Assembly (NCBI GenBank): GCA_951640165.1
Contig: OX621251.1
Span: 23,026,893-23,090,892, forward strand
DNA length: 64,000 bases
Source of the DNA: Pseudoips prasinana
Taxonomy: Eukaryota > Arthropoda > Insecta > Lepidoptera > Nolidae
Reading direction: 5' to 3'
Shown in pieces: positions 8,443-19,255 of the stretch; the stretch's first letter is position 1; every line of letters begins with the position of its first letter. The notes below the pieces were generated by a model. It saw nothing but the letters and a program-made list of their open reading frames with translations, was not told the origin of the DNA and searched no databases. The position numbers and the translations under genes were made by a program.

Positions 8443-10743
8443 GGCTGTGTCCATTCCCTCCGCACCCCTCTCAGACCGGGAGTCGGCCGTAGGGCAGCCA
8501 GGCTGTCGGGGGGGTAAAGAGCCCCCGGCAGCCTTGGCTCCCTTTTTCTTGCTCTTGGTGGGTGCGCCACAGGCCTTCCCGCCCGCTCTGTGCCCCGCGG
8601 GCCTCTCTGCAGCTGTACAGAGGCTGCAGTTTGGCGCCGCAGAGCACTGGGCCGCCTTGTGGCCGGGCTGGCCGCAGCGATAACACTCCTCGCTGCGGTC
8701 CGTTTCAGCGGTGCACCGCGCCCGGACATGCCCAATGTTCAGGCATCGGTAGCACCGCATAGCCCTGGGCTGCATCAGCTTGACCCTGGCTGCAACCCAC
8801 CCCACCAACAGTCGCCCAGCACTGGCGACGATATTCGCCGCCGCCACCGGACACCGCACCCAGATAAATCCGAGTCCGGAGGCGTCGGCGCGAATGTCGC
8901 CCGTCTGCACATCCTCGGGTCGACATCCACCGACCCGGGCAACGGCTGCCAAAACCTCAGCCGGAGTCGTCGAGTCATCCAGGCCGTCGACACGCAGCTC
9001 CGCGGTCTTCACCGGCCTGGACACCCGGACGTCATCCGGGTTTAGGACCTCCTTCAACTTGGCGGCCAGGATGTCCGCCTTCGCCCCGCTGGAGTCACCC
9101 GACACCTCAAGCAGCCGCGCCCCCGTAACCGCCGACTTCATCCTGAAGCCGGACGGTGTGCCAAGGTCGGGGAACGCGACTTTGGCTTTTGCCTCGGTCA
9201 GGACCGCCTTATACGTAATGCCCCTTTCGGCGGCTCCGGGCTGCAGTGTTATCACTACAGCCGCGGAGCGTGGGGCTCTGACCTTAGGCGGTCCCTGTGC
9301 CTTCTTGGGTACCGGTGCTCCAGCGGGTGCTGGTGCTGGCGGGGCCGCCTTCTTCTTTTTGCGGCCCCTCTTGACGACTGTCGTCCAGGCCTCAGTACTA
9401 GGCCCAGACGCAGCCGCTGGAGGCGCCGCTGGAGGCGCCGCTGGAGGTCCCGCTGTCCGGGAGGTCGGCATCTGGGACACGGGCTTTGAGGTCACTGTCC
9501 TTCCTGGTCGGCTCGGTTTAGCTGCCGCGGCCACCGCGGCCGCCGGGCCCCGTTCGTGGACAACCTCCCTCCTCCGCCCGTCCCCGGCGAGTGGAGGGCG
9601 GACGGACTCCGCCGGGAGGAGCCTCGCCTCTATGGCCTCGAGGCGGGCACCAACCATCTTACCGCACTGCATCATGCAGACGCGGACGATCTTTTCGACC
9701 TCCGCATCCACAAGTGCAGGGGTCGAGAAAGAGGCCGGCGATGGAGCCGACGATGGGGCCGCCACAGGAGAGGACCCGGTGACTGCGGGAGCCGTCCCTT
9801 GGGCGGCAACCTGCCGCTTGAGGTCCTCCAGCTCCGATCGGAGACGGCCGTTCTCCTCCCACAACTTCGCCGTCTCCTCGGTGCTGGTGCGATTGGCGAG
9901 GACCTCAACCGCCTCCCGGATGCCGTCAGCTGCCTCCTTCAGAGCTCGAGTGAACGTGCCCTTCAGGTTGCCCGATTTGGTGGCAACCCTCAGAACCACG
10001 TCCACTCCGTCTAAAACCTGGCGACTGAGCGCCACCGCTGATGGGCTCCCTCCAGCCATCCGAGCGGCGCGCTGCTCTCTGGCTTTACGGGCCAGCTCAC
10101 TGACCTCGTCAGCCGCGGCTTCCTTCCGCTGTGCCCGCCTAGCAGCAGCGGCCTCCGCACGGTTGCTGCCCAGCAGGGAAGCAGTGGAGCCCCCGCTCGA
10201 GTCAGCCATGGCGAGCCCGGGGTCGCTCTCCGCGCCCTCCCCGTGCTCCATTGGAGCTGCCGCAACAAAGCGACCCTGCCCGTCACGCTCCGGCATCCAA
10301 GCAATGGCTCCACTCGGAACCGCGCGAACTTTGCCTCTCCGGGCCGTGGAGACCTTTGCGACCACCAAGTTCTCCCTACTTAAGGACCCGCTGCGCTTCC
10401 TCCCATGTCCGGATCTGGATCCAGATCCAGACCTGGAACGGCACCCGCCTGTTTCTTCGCCGGACGTTTGGTCCGCGGGAATAGGAGTGGCCGGACGGGA
10501 CCTCGACCTCGTGGTCCGCCTGCTCCTCCTTGCACCGTCTGCAAACTCGCCCGACACAACTACTTCCTCCTCCACATTCGGACGCACAAAACTGGGCGTG
10601 TGCGCCCTATCCGCAACCTCTACGGTTAACTGTGTAATGGTGTCCCCCCCAGATACGGTGGGACTGCCGGGCCCTGATGGACCCGGGAGGGATTCTCCGG
10701 CATAGCCGGTACCCTCCTGGGGTATTGTTTTCCTACCAGACAT
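8440..10743 (-). CDS. ORF1 (Gag-like zinc-knuckle protein) of element E, intact
   Basis: A complete 767-codon frame from the ATG at 10741-10743 to the TAA at 8440-8442. The N-terminal half is Ser/Arg/Pro-rich and disordered, with SRSRPATPIP and a SGSGSRSGHG run. A coiled-coil-like stretch follows (KLWEENGRLRSELEDLKRQVAA), then an Ala/Pro-rich linker and a conserved domain ending in GWVAARVKLM. The C-terminus (residues about 665-720) has three zinc knuckles: CYRCLNIGHVRARC, CYRCGQPGHKAAQC, and a CSLC-initiated third one. This layout is standard for R1-clade ORF1p, which coats the element RNA and, in TRAS/SART elements, helps target telomeres. The 641-residue ORF on the opposite strand is a GC-driven shadow. 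Since ORF2 is deleted, this protein could act only in trans. Confidence 0.9.
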   Translation of the reverse strand: MSGRKTIPQEGTGYAGESLPGPSGPGSPTVSGGDTITQLTVEVADRAHTPSFVRPNVEEEVVVSGEFADGARRSRRTTRSRSRPATPIPADQTSGEETGGCRSRSGSGSRSGHGRKRSGSLSRENLVVAKVSTARRGKVRAVPSGAIAWMPERDGQGRFVAAAPMEHGEGAESDPGLAMADSSGGSTASLLGSNRAEAAAARRAQRKEAAADEVSELARKAREQRAARMAGGSPSAVALSRQVLDGVDVVLRVATKSGNLKGTFTRALKEAADGIREAVEVLANRTSTEETAKLWEENGRLRSELEDLKRQVAAQGTAPAVTGSSPVAAPSSAPSPASFSTPALVDAEVEKIVRVCMMQCGKMVGARLEAIEARLLPAESVRPPLAGDGRRREVVHERGPAAAVAAAAKPSRPGRTVTSKPVSQMPTSRTAGPPAAPPAAPPAAASGPSTEAWTTVVKRGRKKKKAAPPAPAPAGAPVPKKAQGPPKVRAPRSAAVVITLQPGAAERGITYKAVLTEAKAKVAFPDLGTPSGFRMKSAVTGARLLEVSGDSSGAKADILAAKLKEVLNPDDVRVSRPVKTAELRVDGLDDSTTPAEVLAAVARVGGCRPEDVQTGDIRADASGLGFIWVRCPVAAANIVASAGRLLVGWVAARVKLMQPRAMRCYRCLNIGHVRARCTAETDRSEECYRCGQPGHKAAQCSAAPNCSLCTAAERPAGHRAGGKACGAPTKSKKKGAKAAGGSLPPRQPGCPTADSRSERGAEGMDTA

Positions 10744-10972
10744 TATTACCTTATTACCCTGCGGGCCGGTTTACCCCCCGGTAGCCCCTGCGCCGGGTAA
10801 TGCTCAGGGGTTAAGGGGTTAAACCTCTGAATACTCCCCTTCTAGTGAATAGAAGGGGGAAAAGAGGCGAGAGATGTCGGAAAATTCGCCACGGACGGTG
10901 GCTTATCCCCATGCAAGCACAGGAAAAAGCCAGCGCCCATGCCCAGGGCACACCAATCCGAAAAACTTCCGT

Positions 10973-11001
10973 TCCCACCGAATATAAATATTCGAATGGG
11001 A
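10973..11001 (-). other. Conserved hairpin in the 5' UTR of element E
   Basis: In sense orientation TCCCA ... TGGGA encloses CGAATAT ... ATATTCG, giving 5 + 7 paired bases. The same structure, with one loop change, occurs at 21993-22021 in element I at a similar distance from the 5' terminus. A degenerate form is seen in element A. Conservation in an otherwise diverged UTR suggests an RNA or promoter function. Confidence 0.6.
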
Positions 11002-11045
11002 CCGATAGTCTCGGACCACGAGGAGGTTTTCCGACCACGTGCCCC

Positions 11046-11456
11046 ACACTAACCTAACCTAACCTTACAAAAATATTACACTTACCTAACCTAACCTAAC
11101 AAAAATACTACACTCACCCTAACCTAACCTAACAAAAATATTACACTTACCTAACCTTACAAAAATATTACACTAACCTAACCTAATCTAACTAAAATAT
11201 TACACTTACCTAACTAAACCTAACAAATATATTACGCTAACCTAACCTCACAAAAATATTACACTAACCTAACCTAACAAAAATATTACACTAACCTAAC
11301 CTAACCTTACAAAAATATTACACTTACCTAACCTAACCTACCAAAAATATTACACTCACCTATTCTAACCTAACAAAAATATTACACTAACCTAACCTAA
11401 CAAAAATATTAAACTCACCTAACCTAACCTTATAAAAATATTACACTATCCTAACC
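11046..11456. repeat. Composite telomeric minisatellite, tract 3
   Basis: About 410 bp of CCTAA/AAAAATATTACACT units, same structure as tract 1. It ends with the variant ACACTATCCTAACC, which is repeated after element F as its TSD. Confidence 0.95.
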
Positions 11457-11847
11457 TTTTTTTTTTTTTTTTTTTTACATGGTGGAAATGCAAAATCTTA
11501 CGCATACCCGCCGCTTGGGGAGGCGACGGGTTATGTGGGACTCACTCGGGCTAGTCCCGGGATACGCACTAAAACCAGCATGGTAGCCAGCCACACAATG
11601 CCTGTAGCGGGGGGCCTGGGTACTCGTGAACGATCTCGCCAGTACCCCCGCTGTACACTGAGCGTCTGAGACTCTCCTCCGGGGACGGGAGGGGGCCAAA
11701 TGCCTCCTCCCCTCCCCTTCACGCACAAGCGCGTTTAGGCAACCTGAGCTACAGCAGGTTACCTCTTCCCGGGACCGCTTATGTAAGACGAGTGGAGTTC
11801 CCCTCCTCCAAACGCCAGCGGTCCCAGGGGCGACGTCAAGCCGGGGA
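11457..11847 (-). mobile_element. Element F: solo 3' UTR of an R1-clade retrotransposon
   Basis: A poly(T) of 20 nt (11457-11476) is followed by about 370 bp nearly identical to the 3' UTR of element B/D (2089-2460), differing by a few substitutions and a small indel near 11,675. No coding sequence is kept, so this is an extreme 5' truncation. A 14-bp TSD, ACACTATCCTAACC, flanks it at 11443-11456 and 11848-11861 and carries the rare ATCC variant. The close match to B/D suggests both came from the same source lineage. Confidence 0.9.
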
Positions 11848-11979
11848 ACACTATCCTAACCTAACCTAACAAAAACATTACACAAACCTAACCTAACAAA
11901 AATATTACACTAACCTAACCTAACCTTACAAAAATATTACACTAACCTAACCTAACCTTTCAAAAATATTTCACTCACC
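11848..11979. repeat. Composite telomeric minisatellite, tract 4
   Basis: It opens with the right TSD of element F (11848-11861) and ends in TCACTCACC, which is repeated at 13182-13190 beyond element G. Confidence 0.92.
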
Positions 11980-13181
11980 TTTTTTTTTTTTTTTTTCGTG
12001 GGGAAATCCTTATGGACTGCCTCCACCCTGGGGAGAGCGGAGGGGCATGCCGGCAGATCACACCGGCTAAAACCCCACGGTGGCCGCCCTCAGCACATAA
12101 TGGAGGGAACCCGGGATCTCCAGTGGAACGCACCGGGATCCCTCCGTGCGTTGCTGAAGCTCGTCTCGAGAGGAAACTTGCTTCCTCCAAAGCCCTCACT
12201 GTATCCGACAGTGCGTGGCCACCACGCACTGTCGCCTTCCCGGGGGTCGTTTGATGGATGCATAAAGTCCCCACTTCATACACCCACGACCCCGGGGGCC
12301 CCCCTGTTTTTCTGTAGGATTACAGAGAGGGGGGCAAGGCACGAAGCCCAGCTATGTGCCGGACTGGGCGCCGAGGCGAATATCTCTTCGGCGCCTGCGT
12401 CTCCGAGCGGGATCGGCCCTCTCTCGATCTCGCTCTGCTGCCTCCTTCTGGACCAACACAGTCTCGCAGAAGGAGGCAACAGCCCTCCAAGCCGACGTCT
12501 CCGCCAACATGGCCGACACCACTGCCGGCAGAGATAGATCTACTCCGATCTGGCTAATTAAGACCCGCCGCTCGGAGTTCCAGGCAGGGCACTCTTCAAG
12601 CGTATGTTGTGCGGTGTCTCGATCCCCCCCGCAGTGGTAGCAACTCGCTGTAGCCTCTCGCCCGATCCTACACAGATATTCACCGAAGCAGCCGTGCCCG
12701 GTGAATACCTGTGTAAGTCGGTAGGTGATGCGCTCACTTCTGGCCAGCCAGGTATCAAAATACGGCAATATGGCTTCAACTACCCGTTTGCGTGCATGGT
12801 GTGGCTCCTGCAGCCGCTCGCGCCATCGTTCAAGGGCCCGTTGCCGTTCCCGTCGGCGGACGAATTCCAACACCCCTGAAGGCGCGTTTTCACCACTCTG
12901 ACGAAGTACGCGAATTTGGTCATAGACCTTCGCGTCCATATCCGCCAGAATGTCCAAGGGCGGAAATCGCGCCAGGATAGTTGCCGCCTCAAACGAAATA
13001 GTGCGGTATCCTCTAGCTATTCTGATGGCCACTTTGCGCTGCAGACTATTAAACTTAGCCCTGCAGCGACGGACGCCCGATAACCTGTGTGACCAAACAG
13101 GCGCCCCATAAAGCGCCATCGACCGAACAACACCAGCATAGAGGCGGCGAACCTCCTCCCGGGGTCCCCCAAGATTTGGAA
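11980..13181 (-). mobile_element. Element G: 5'-truncated R1-clade retrotransposon
   Basis: Poly(T) 11980-11996, 3' UTR to about 12351 with the CGTGGGGAAATCC start shared with element E, then the ORF2 C-terminal third. The 5' truncation is at about 13181. The TSD is TCACTCACC (11971-11979 and 13182-13190). Confidence 0.88.
12352..13181 (-). pseudogene. ORF2 C-terminal third of element G
   Basis: An open frame from the truncation at PNLGGPREEVRRLY through RSMALYGAPVW, RGYRTISFEAA, YRLTQVFTGHGCFGEYLCRIGRE and the zinc finger CYHCGGDRDTAQHTLEEC, ending in the basic tail RADPARRRRRRR and RLGAQSGT before the stop at 12352. It belongs with elements B/D and I by its tail. The RT catalytic part and the endonuclease are absent. 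No internal stop is seen. Confidence 0.87.
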
Positions 13182-13247
13182 TCACTCACCTAACCTAACC
13201 TAACAAAAATATTACACTAACCTAACCTAACAAAAATATTACACTAA
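13182..13247. repeat. Composite telomeric minisatellite, tract 5
   Basis: Two to three units; the last one ends ATTACACTAA, where element H begins. ACTAA at 13243-13247 recurs at 15705-15709. Confidence 0.9.
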
Positions 13248-15462
13248 ACTGCTGCGTAAACAGTTTATGCAATCGCAACAAAAATCACAGATAAACATGT
13301 GTAACCTTGAATGTGATTTGTGCAATATTAATTTTGACCCAGTTTACTATTCTGCTGATGCTAATACGGCATTGTTATACGTGATTAATAAACTGCAAGA
13401 AGCAATTTTACGTAATACAACTATAATTAGATTGAGTAGGAAAAATATTAACATTAAGCCATGGATCACACCGGGCCTTTTACGTTGTATACGTCACAGA
13501 GATAAATTACATAAAAGAGTTAAGCAATCTCCACATAATTATACATTACAATTATCTTACAAAAGATATAGAAATTTCTGTAATAACTTGTTGAAAAAAA
13601 TTAAAATTGAGTTTGACAAAAAACAACTTCATGAAGCAGGTTCAAATAGTAAACAACTTTGGAAAGTTATAAAATCCACTACCTTTTCTTCTAACCAGCA
13701 TAAATCGTCTTCAAGTTTACTACGCACTCACTCCTCACCGATTATCGCTGCTGACAACGCTAATAAGTTCTTTGCAAACGTTGGAAAGGAACTCGGGGAT
13801 AAAATAAAAGAGCAAAACGTTAACTTGACTGGTTATTCTTCTACAAGGACTCAACTTCATAGTGGGAAATCTTTTGTTCTGTTAGACACAGATGAATCTG
13901 AAGTAGAACGAATTATTGTAGGGTTAAAAAACAGTGGCGCAGCGGGTTGGGATAACATTAGTAATAATATTCTCAAAAGATTTAAGCACATCCTAGTCCC
14001 TCCTTTAACTTTCATTTTTCAAACCTGCCTCTCTGATGGTATTTTTCCCAAATGCCTCAAAAAAGCCGTAGTTATTCCCGTTCACAAATCAGGGAGTAGG
14101 GATCTTGTAACTAATTACAGGCCAATCTCGTTACTACCTTCCTTTTCCAAAATTCTAGAAAAAATAATAAACAATAGACTTGTCTTATATCTAGAAAAGA
14201 ACTCTTTGCTTTCAAACATGCAATTTGGTTTTAGAGCTAATTTATCCACATCAGACGCGGTTGAACATTTAACTGATTTTGTCACAGAGGAACTGGGAAA
14301 AGGGAACCTAGTAACTGGTATTTTCCTTGATCTAGCGAAGGCATTCGACACCGTGTCTATTCCTAACCTTCTATCCAAGTTAGAGGCATTAGGAATTAGG
14401 GGCACCCAGTTGAAACTCTTCGCAAGCTATTTAAATGACCGTACTCAATGTGTTAAAATTGACCAATTCATCAGTACGGACGTAAAAATTCCTGCTTTTG
14501 GAATCCCCCAGGGGAGTATACTGGGCCCTACCCTATTCCTGATTTACATAAATGATCTGTGTACCTTAAAGTTAGACCATGGAAAAGTAATTTCCTATGC
14601 TGATGACACAGCATTAATTTTTTCTGCTCCAAACACTACTGCGGTTCATTATTACGCACAACATGGGTTTAATGTAATAAATAAATGGCTTAGAAATAAT
14701 CTACTAACATTAAATGCTGAAAAGACAATGTTTATAAATTTTTGCATGCGTAAAAACCACAGACTTCCTAAACAAGATAACATATATGCACACTATTGTC
14801 CCAGTCCCTTGGTTCCTTGCGACTGTCCAGTTATTGCTAACACAAGTAGCATGAAGTACCTTGGTGTTATTATCGATGAAACTCTATCTTTTAAACAACA
14901 TATCCTTGCCTTGTCAAATCGTGTACGGAAACTCATATTCGTATTTAAAAAGCTACGGCATATTGCTGATATGAAATTGATTAGACTAGTCTATCAGGCA
15001 TTATGTCAATCTATTATTCAATACTGCATTACTTCCTGGGGTGGTGCTCCAAAAACATTAATGTTAACCATTGAACGTGCCCAAAGAGCAATACTAAAAG
15101 TTGCAACTTCTCGACCTTTCCTTTTTCCTACGTGCCTTCTGTATGAAAAATGCAACGTTTTAACTGTCCGCCAACTATTTATTAAACGTGCAATTTTAAA
15201 ACAACACACAACACTCACTTACAATGCTAACCTTACTAACACCAAGAGACGGAAAGATATTATCTGCACTAGTGCATCAGAGTCAAAGTTTATTTATACA
15301 AACAGATTTTATCCTTTTCTCGGACCATATCTTTACAATAAAATAAATAAGTCACTATCTATATATAACCTTAACAATACAAATTGTAAAAAAATTGTCA
15401 GCAATTTTTTACAAAAATTGAGCTACGATGAGACTGAGGGATTATTTAGTATTCTAAAATAA
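13248..15462 (+). pseudogene. Reverse transcriptase ORF of element H (endonuclease missing)
   Basis: The frame is open from the truncation at 13248 (codons LRKQF precede the first ATG at 13267) to the TAA at 15460-15462, about 738 codons. RT motifs appear in order: GAAGWDNISNNILK, NYRPISLLPSFSKILEKI, QFGFRANLSTSDAV, FLDLAKAFDTV, GIPQGSILGPTLF, the catalytic VISYADDTALIF, and MKYLGVIIDETLSF, followed by a LINE C-terminal domain. The style is that of the Jockey/CR1 group; a closer clade cannot be set by eye. The N-terminal endonuclease is lost by truncation. No internal stops or frameshifts remain, so the insertion into the subtelomere looks recent. Confidence 0.85.
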
Positions 15463-15704
15463 GTTAATTTTTTAAACATTATATCTTAGGTTTTTGAATT
15501 TGTATGTATAATTAAATATTGTTTAAATTTTTAATAAAGAATAAGTATACCCTTTAAGCCGTTAGAACGCTTGTGGTACAGGTTTAACCTAGTACAGGCA
15601 CAAATTGTCTATAGCTTAGTATTAATTATTTTTAAAGTAAGTAGATATAATTTTGTACACATTATTTCTTGAATAAAAATTTTATTATTAAAAAAAAAAA
15701 ATTT
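13248..15704 (+). mobile_element. Element H: 5'-truncated AT-rich LINE in the opposite orientation
   Basis: A + strand non-LTR element with one ORF, a short AT-rich 3' UTR and a poly(A) at 15690-15701. It differs sharply in base composition from the GC-rich R1-clade elements around it. A short duplication ACTAA (13243-13247 and 15705-15709) flanks it. The exact 3' boundary is uncertain by a few bases, because the tail reads A-run then TTT. Confidence 0.85.
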
Positions 15705-15835
15705 ACTAACCTAACCTAACAAAAATATAACACTAACCTAACCTAATAAAAATATTACACTATCCTAACCTAACCTAACAAAAACATTACACAAACCTAA
15801 CCTAACAAAAATATTACACTAACCTAACCTGGCCT
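15705..15835. repeat. Composite telomeric minisatellite, tract 6
   Basis: CCTAA/AAAAATATTACACT units. The last bases, AACCTAACCTGGCC (15822-15835), match AACCTAACCTGACC at 22067-22080 in 13 of 14 positions and form the likely TSD of element I. Confidence 0.9.
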
Positions 15836-16152
15836 TTTTTTTTTCTGCGGGTGGGTATGTTGGACTCGCACCGACTAAACCTAACCTGCCGTGGGCTTCT
15901 TCTGGCGCCTGATAGGGGGAGCCCCGGGAACGCGGGTATGCTGCTCCGGTGCCCCTCTTTTGCGCCGTGTCCCAGATGGTCGGGACACGCACCCGGGGAG
16001 AGCTGTGGGTTGCCCTCCCCATTTGCCGACTCCTGCCAGTACGGCACAGCGACTGCGCCACAAACAGTTCGCTGTCTTCCCGGGGCTGCTTGCACGTGGC
16101 GGCAGTAGAAGACACTTCTCATACTACCACCGCAACCCCGAGGGGAGTAGGG

Positions 16153-19100
16153 CTAACGGCTGCCGCCGCCGCCCTGACGCCTCCTCCGTCTACGAGCGGG
16201 GTCAGCTCGTTCCCGATCCCGCTCGGCGCCCTCCTTCTGGAGCATGACTGCTTCGTAGAAGGAGACCACGGCGTCCCATTTGGTGGAGTCGCCATTCAGC
16301 ATCGCATACACGACTGCTGGCGGCGAAAGATCCCGTCCGATCTCAGCGACCAGGACTTGTCTCTCGGCCTCCCAGGCCGGGCACTCCTCCAGCGTATGCT
16401 GGGCAGAGTCCAGGTCGCTCCCGCAATGGTGACAATGTGTCGTCGATTCTCGGCCGATCCGGCACAGATACTCACCGAAACACCCGTGTCCGGTGAGTAT
16501 CTGAGTCAGTCTGTAGGTGACGTAACCGCCCTTCCTTCCCACCCAGGCCTCGAGGTGAGGCAGGATAGCACCGACGGCACGTTGGCGCGCGTTCAGGCGC
16601 AACTCAAGCCGTGCGCTCCACTGTGTTAGTACGCGCCGGTGTGCATCCCGCCTATAGGCAACGAGCGTCTGCTCTGGCGCCTCACCGCTCTCCCGGCGGA
16701 CGCGGATCTCGGTGTAAACCGTCGCGTCAACTGCCGCCAGGAGATCAAACGGCGGGAGGCGCGCCAGGAGTGTCGCCGCCTCAAAGGATACCGTCCGGTA
16801 TCCTCGTGCGATCCGTATGGCCACCACACGCTGCAGGCTATTCAAAATAGCTCTGCAGCGGGAGGCGCCCGTCAGGCGTTCAGACCAGACGGGCGCCCCA
16901 TAAAGGACCATGGATCGCACGACACCTCCGTAGAGGCGGCGAACTTCTTCCCTGGGACCCCCGAGGTTCGGCAAAAGCCGGTGTAACGAACCGGTTACCC
17001 GGCGCACTCGGGGGGCCAGACGCCCGAAATGCTCCTCGAAGCCCCATCGGCTGTCTAGGGTGAGGCCCAGGTACTTCATGTACCGCCCCACCCTGACCTC
17101 TGCGTCCCTACGGCGTAAGCCGTGGAACCATAGCGCCTCGGTCTTGTGAAGCGCTACCCGAAGGCCCAGTCTCAAAATGGCCGCGACGACACACGCAACT
17201 CCGAGTTCGGCGAGCCGTACCGCCCGCTGGAAGCTTACCTCCCGGGCTATGACGAGCGTGTCGTCCGCATAGCAGACGACGCTCACTCCGGGAGGGAGGC
17301 TTATCCGCAGGACCACATCGTACGCGAGGCTCCATAGCAGAGGTCCCAACACGGACCCCTGAGGAACCCCGCAGGAGAGCTCTCTCTGGATCTCAATCCC
17401 GTTCCGACCGACGAATTGAATCGTCCTGTCGCGCAAATATGCCCCGACTATACCACGGAGATAGGGAGGCACGTTATGATAGACCAGTGCCTCTCGTATC
17501 GCCCGCCAGGGGACGGAGTTAAAGGCGTTGACGATATCTAAACTCACCGCCAACGCCACCCCCCCCGCACCGAACGGTGGGCTCCGACAGGGCGCGGACG
17601 CGGTTGATCGCGTCCAGCGTTGAACGTCCCTGTCGGAATCCGAACTGGCTTTCGGATAAGTCGGGGCCAACGCGCGACAGATGCTCGCTGAGACGGACGG
17701 CTATGACACGCTCAAAGAGCTTGCCCGCCTCGTCCAGCAAGCATATTGGTCGGAACGCCGAGGGAGAATCGGCGGTCCTGCCCGGCTTCTGCAGAAGCAC
17801 AAGCCTTGCCTCTTTCCAGCAGGTGGGGAACACGGCACTACGGAGGCAGCTGGTGAACAGTTGCCTCAACCGGTCCCCCAGGACTGCCAGGGCGCAAACC
17901 CACGCCCTGCCCGGTATCCCATTCGGGCCAGGGGCGGTATTTCGGGCCGCAAGTCGCCGTACTGCTCGGTCCCTCCGTCACCTCCAACTGGTCGTCCGAC
18001 GGTGGTACGACGGTGACGGAGGGTCCGAGGGACTGTCCTGGACCCTAGGGAAAAGGGTGTCCACCACCCTCCTCAGGAAATCCGGATCCAGGGTACTCGT
18101 CAACGGAGGGACCCATGGTCTGAGCTTGCCCAGTACCATTTTGTACGGGCGCCCCCATGGGTCCCTATCCAGTCCCTCGATGAGCTCGTTCCAGGACCGA
18201 GCTTTGGCTTCCGCTATCGCGGTGGATAGCGCCTTGACGGCGACTTGATACGCCCTGTGCACTCCGGCAGCCTCTTCGGCATTGGCTCGCCTCCTCCGAC
18301 GAGCCCGCTGGTGTCGGCGACGCGCTGCGACATACTCCGCTCGGCGTCGCGCGATTTCAGCCGACCACCAATATTGCGAGCCTCGTCTGTCACCCGGACG
18401 GATCCGGGGCATCGACGTGTCGCAGATGCGAGACATGATGCCCCGGAACCAGCCCGCTTGCTAATTGGGATCGGACGGGATCCTCTCTCCACCCTCACTC
18501 GCCCCCCAGGCGATGGCGACGGCGGCAGCTGTCAACATGTCGCGGTCCAAGCTGCGTAGGCACCAGCGCCGTGGCGGGACAACACTGCTGCGGTCAGGGC
18601 CGCCTCGGGGCGGACGGAAGGCCACGCTGAAAACGATGTGTCGGTGATCCGACAGCGTGGCAATTTCCTCCGCAACTCTCCACCCCGAGACCAGGTGCAT
18701 GGCCGAGGGAGTCGCCCACGTCAAGTCGACGATCGACTCCCCCTGCCATCGCACACAGGTGCTGACTGAACCCCGATTTAAAAGACGGAGGTCCAGTCCG
18801 GCGGCCCATTCCAGCACTGAATCCCCTCGAACGTCGTCCCGGGCATCGCCCCACACACTAGAGTGGGCGTTAAAATCGCCCAGGACGAGTACCGGACGGG
18901 ACTGGTAGGAGCTAATATGGCTCGTTAGCCCGTCCAGGTACGCCTCAAAATTTGCGAGGCCGCAATTCGGGGAGATGTAGCAGCCCACCACGACTGCTGG
19001 TCCCCACTCCACGACGACGAATCCGGGCCCCTTGGCCAGGAGTGTGCAATGGGGGTCACGTTCCCCCCCTGCCCAATAAATGGCGACGAGGCCCCCATCC

Positions 19101-19237
19101 GCCCCGAACCAACGAGGGTGGTCGGGAACGGAGTGAGGCTCCGCCACTATCGCTAGGGCAACCGAACGCTCAGCAATCGTCTGCGCAAGAAGAGCTTGCG
19201 CAGCGATGCAGTGGTTCAAGTTGCCCTGCAAAATAAG
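16153..19237 (-). pseudogene. ORF2 (endonuclease, RT, zinc finger) of element I, broken
   Basis: In order: the endonuclease (QGNLNHC, VAEPH, VLGDFNAHSSVWGD, TLSDHRHI) from about 19,237; an in-frame TAG at 18461-18463; a linker with ICDTSMPRI and DPWGRPYK; a short out-of-frame stretch around 17,975-18,010; the RT fingers (GPNGIPGRAW, RPICLLDEAGKLFERV, QFGFRQGRSTLDAI); a frameshift at a C8 run near 17,565; then the palm with SLDIVNAFNSVPW, GVPQGSVLGPLLW, the catalytic VVCYADDTLV and KYLGLTLDSRW, and the zinc finger CHHCGSDLDSAQHTLEEC. The final tail RADPARRRRRR ties it to B/D and G. The start codon is unclear: the ORF1 stop lies in the same frame just upstream with no ATG between. Confidence 0.88.
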
Positions 19238-19255
19238 TTGGGGGGGAAAGAATGT

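Larger units (their letters stand above)
6012..11045 (-). mobile_element. Element E: 5'-complete R1-clade retrotransposon with an internal ORF2 deletion
   Basis: Minus strand: 5' UTR 10744-11045, ORF1 10743-8440, ORF2 from 8440, 3' UTR 6029-6353 and poly(T) 6012-6028. The two flanks together rebuild one minisatellite unit (ATATTAC plus ACTAACC) with at most a 2-bp overlap, so this insertion made almost no duplication. The 5' terminus agrees with element A. It keeps the best-preserved ORF1 in the window, but ORF2 has lost the RT palm. Confidence 0.9.

Noticed and set aside
8780..10705. A 641-residue ORF on the + strand opposite ORF1 of element E
   Set aside because: It is antisense to a well-supported zinc-knuckle ORF and arises from GC-rich codon structure; it has no domain.
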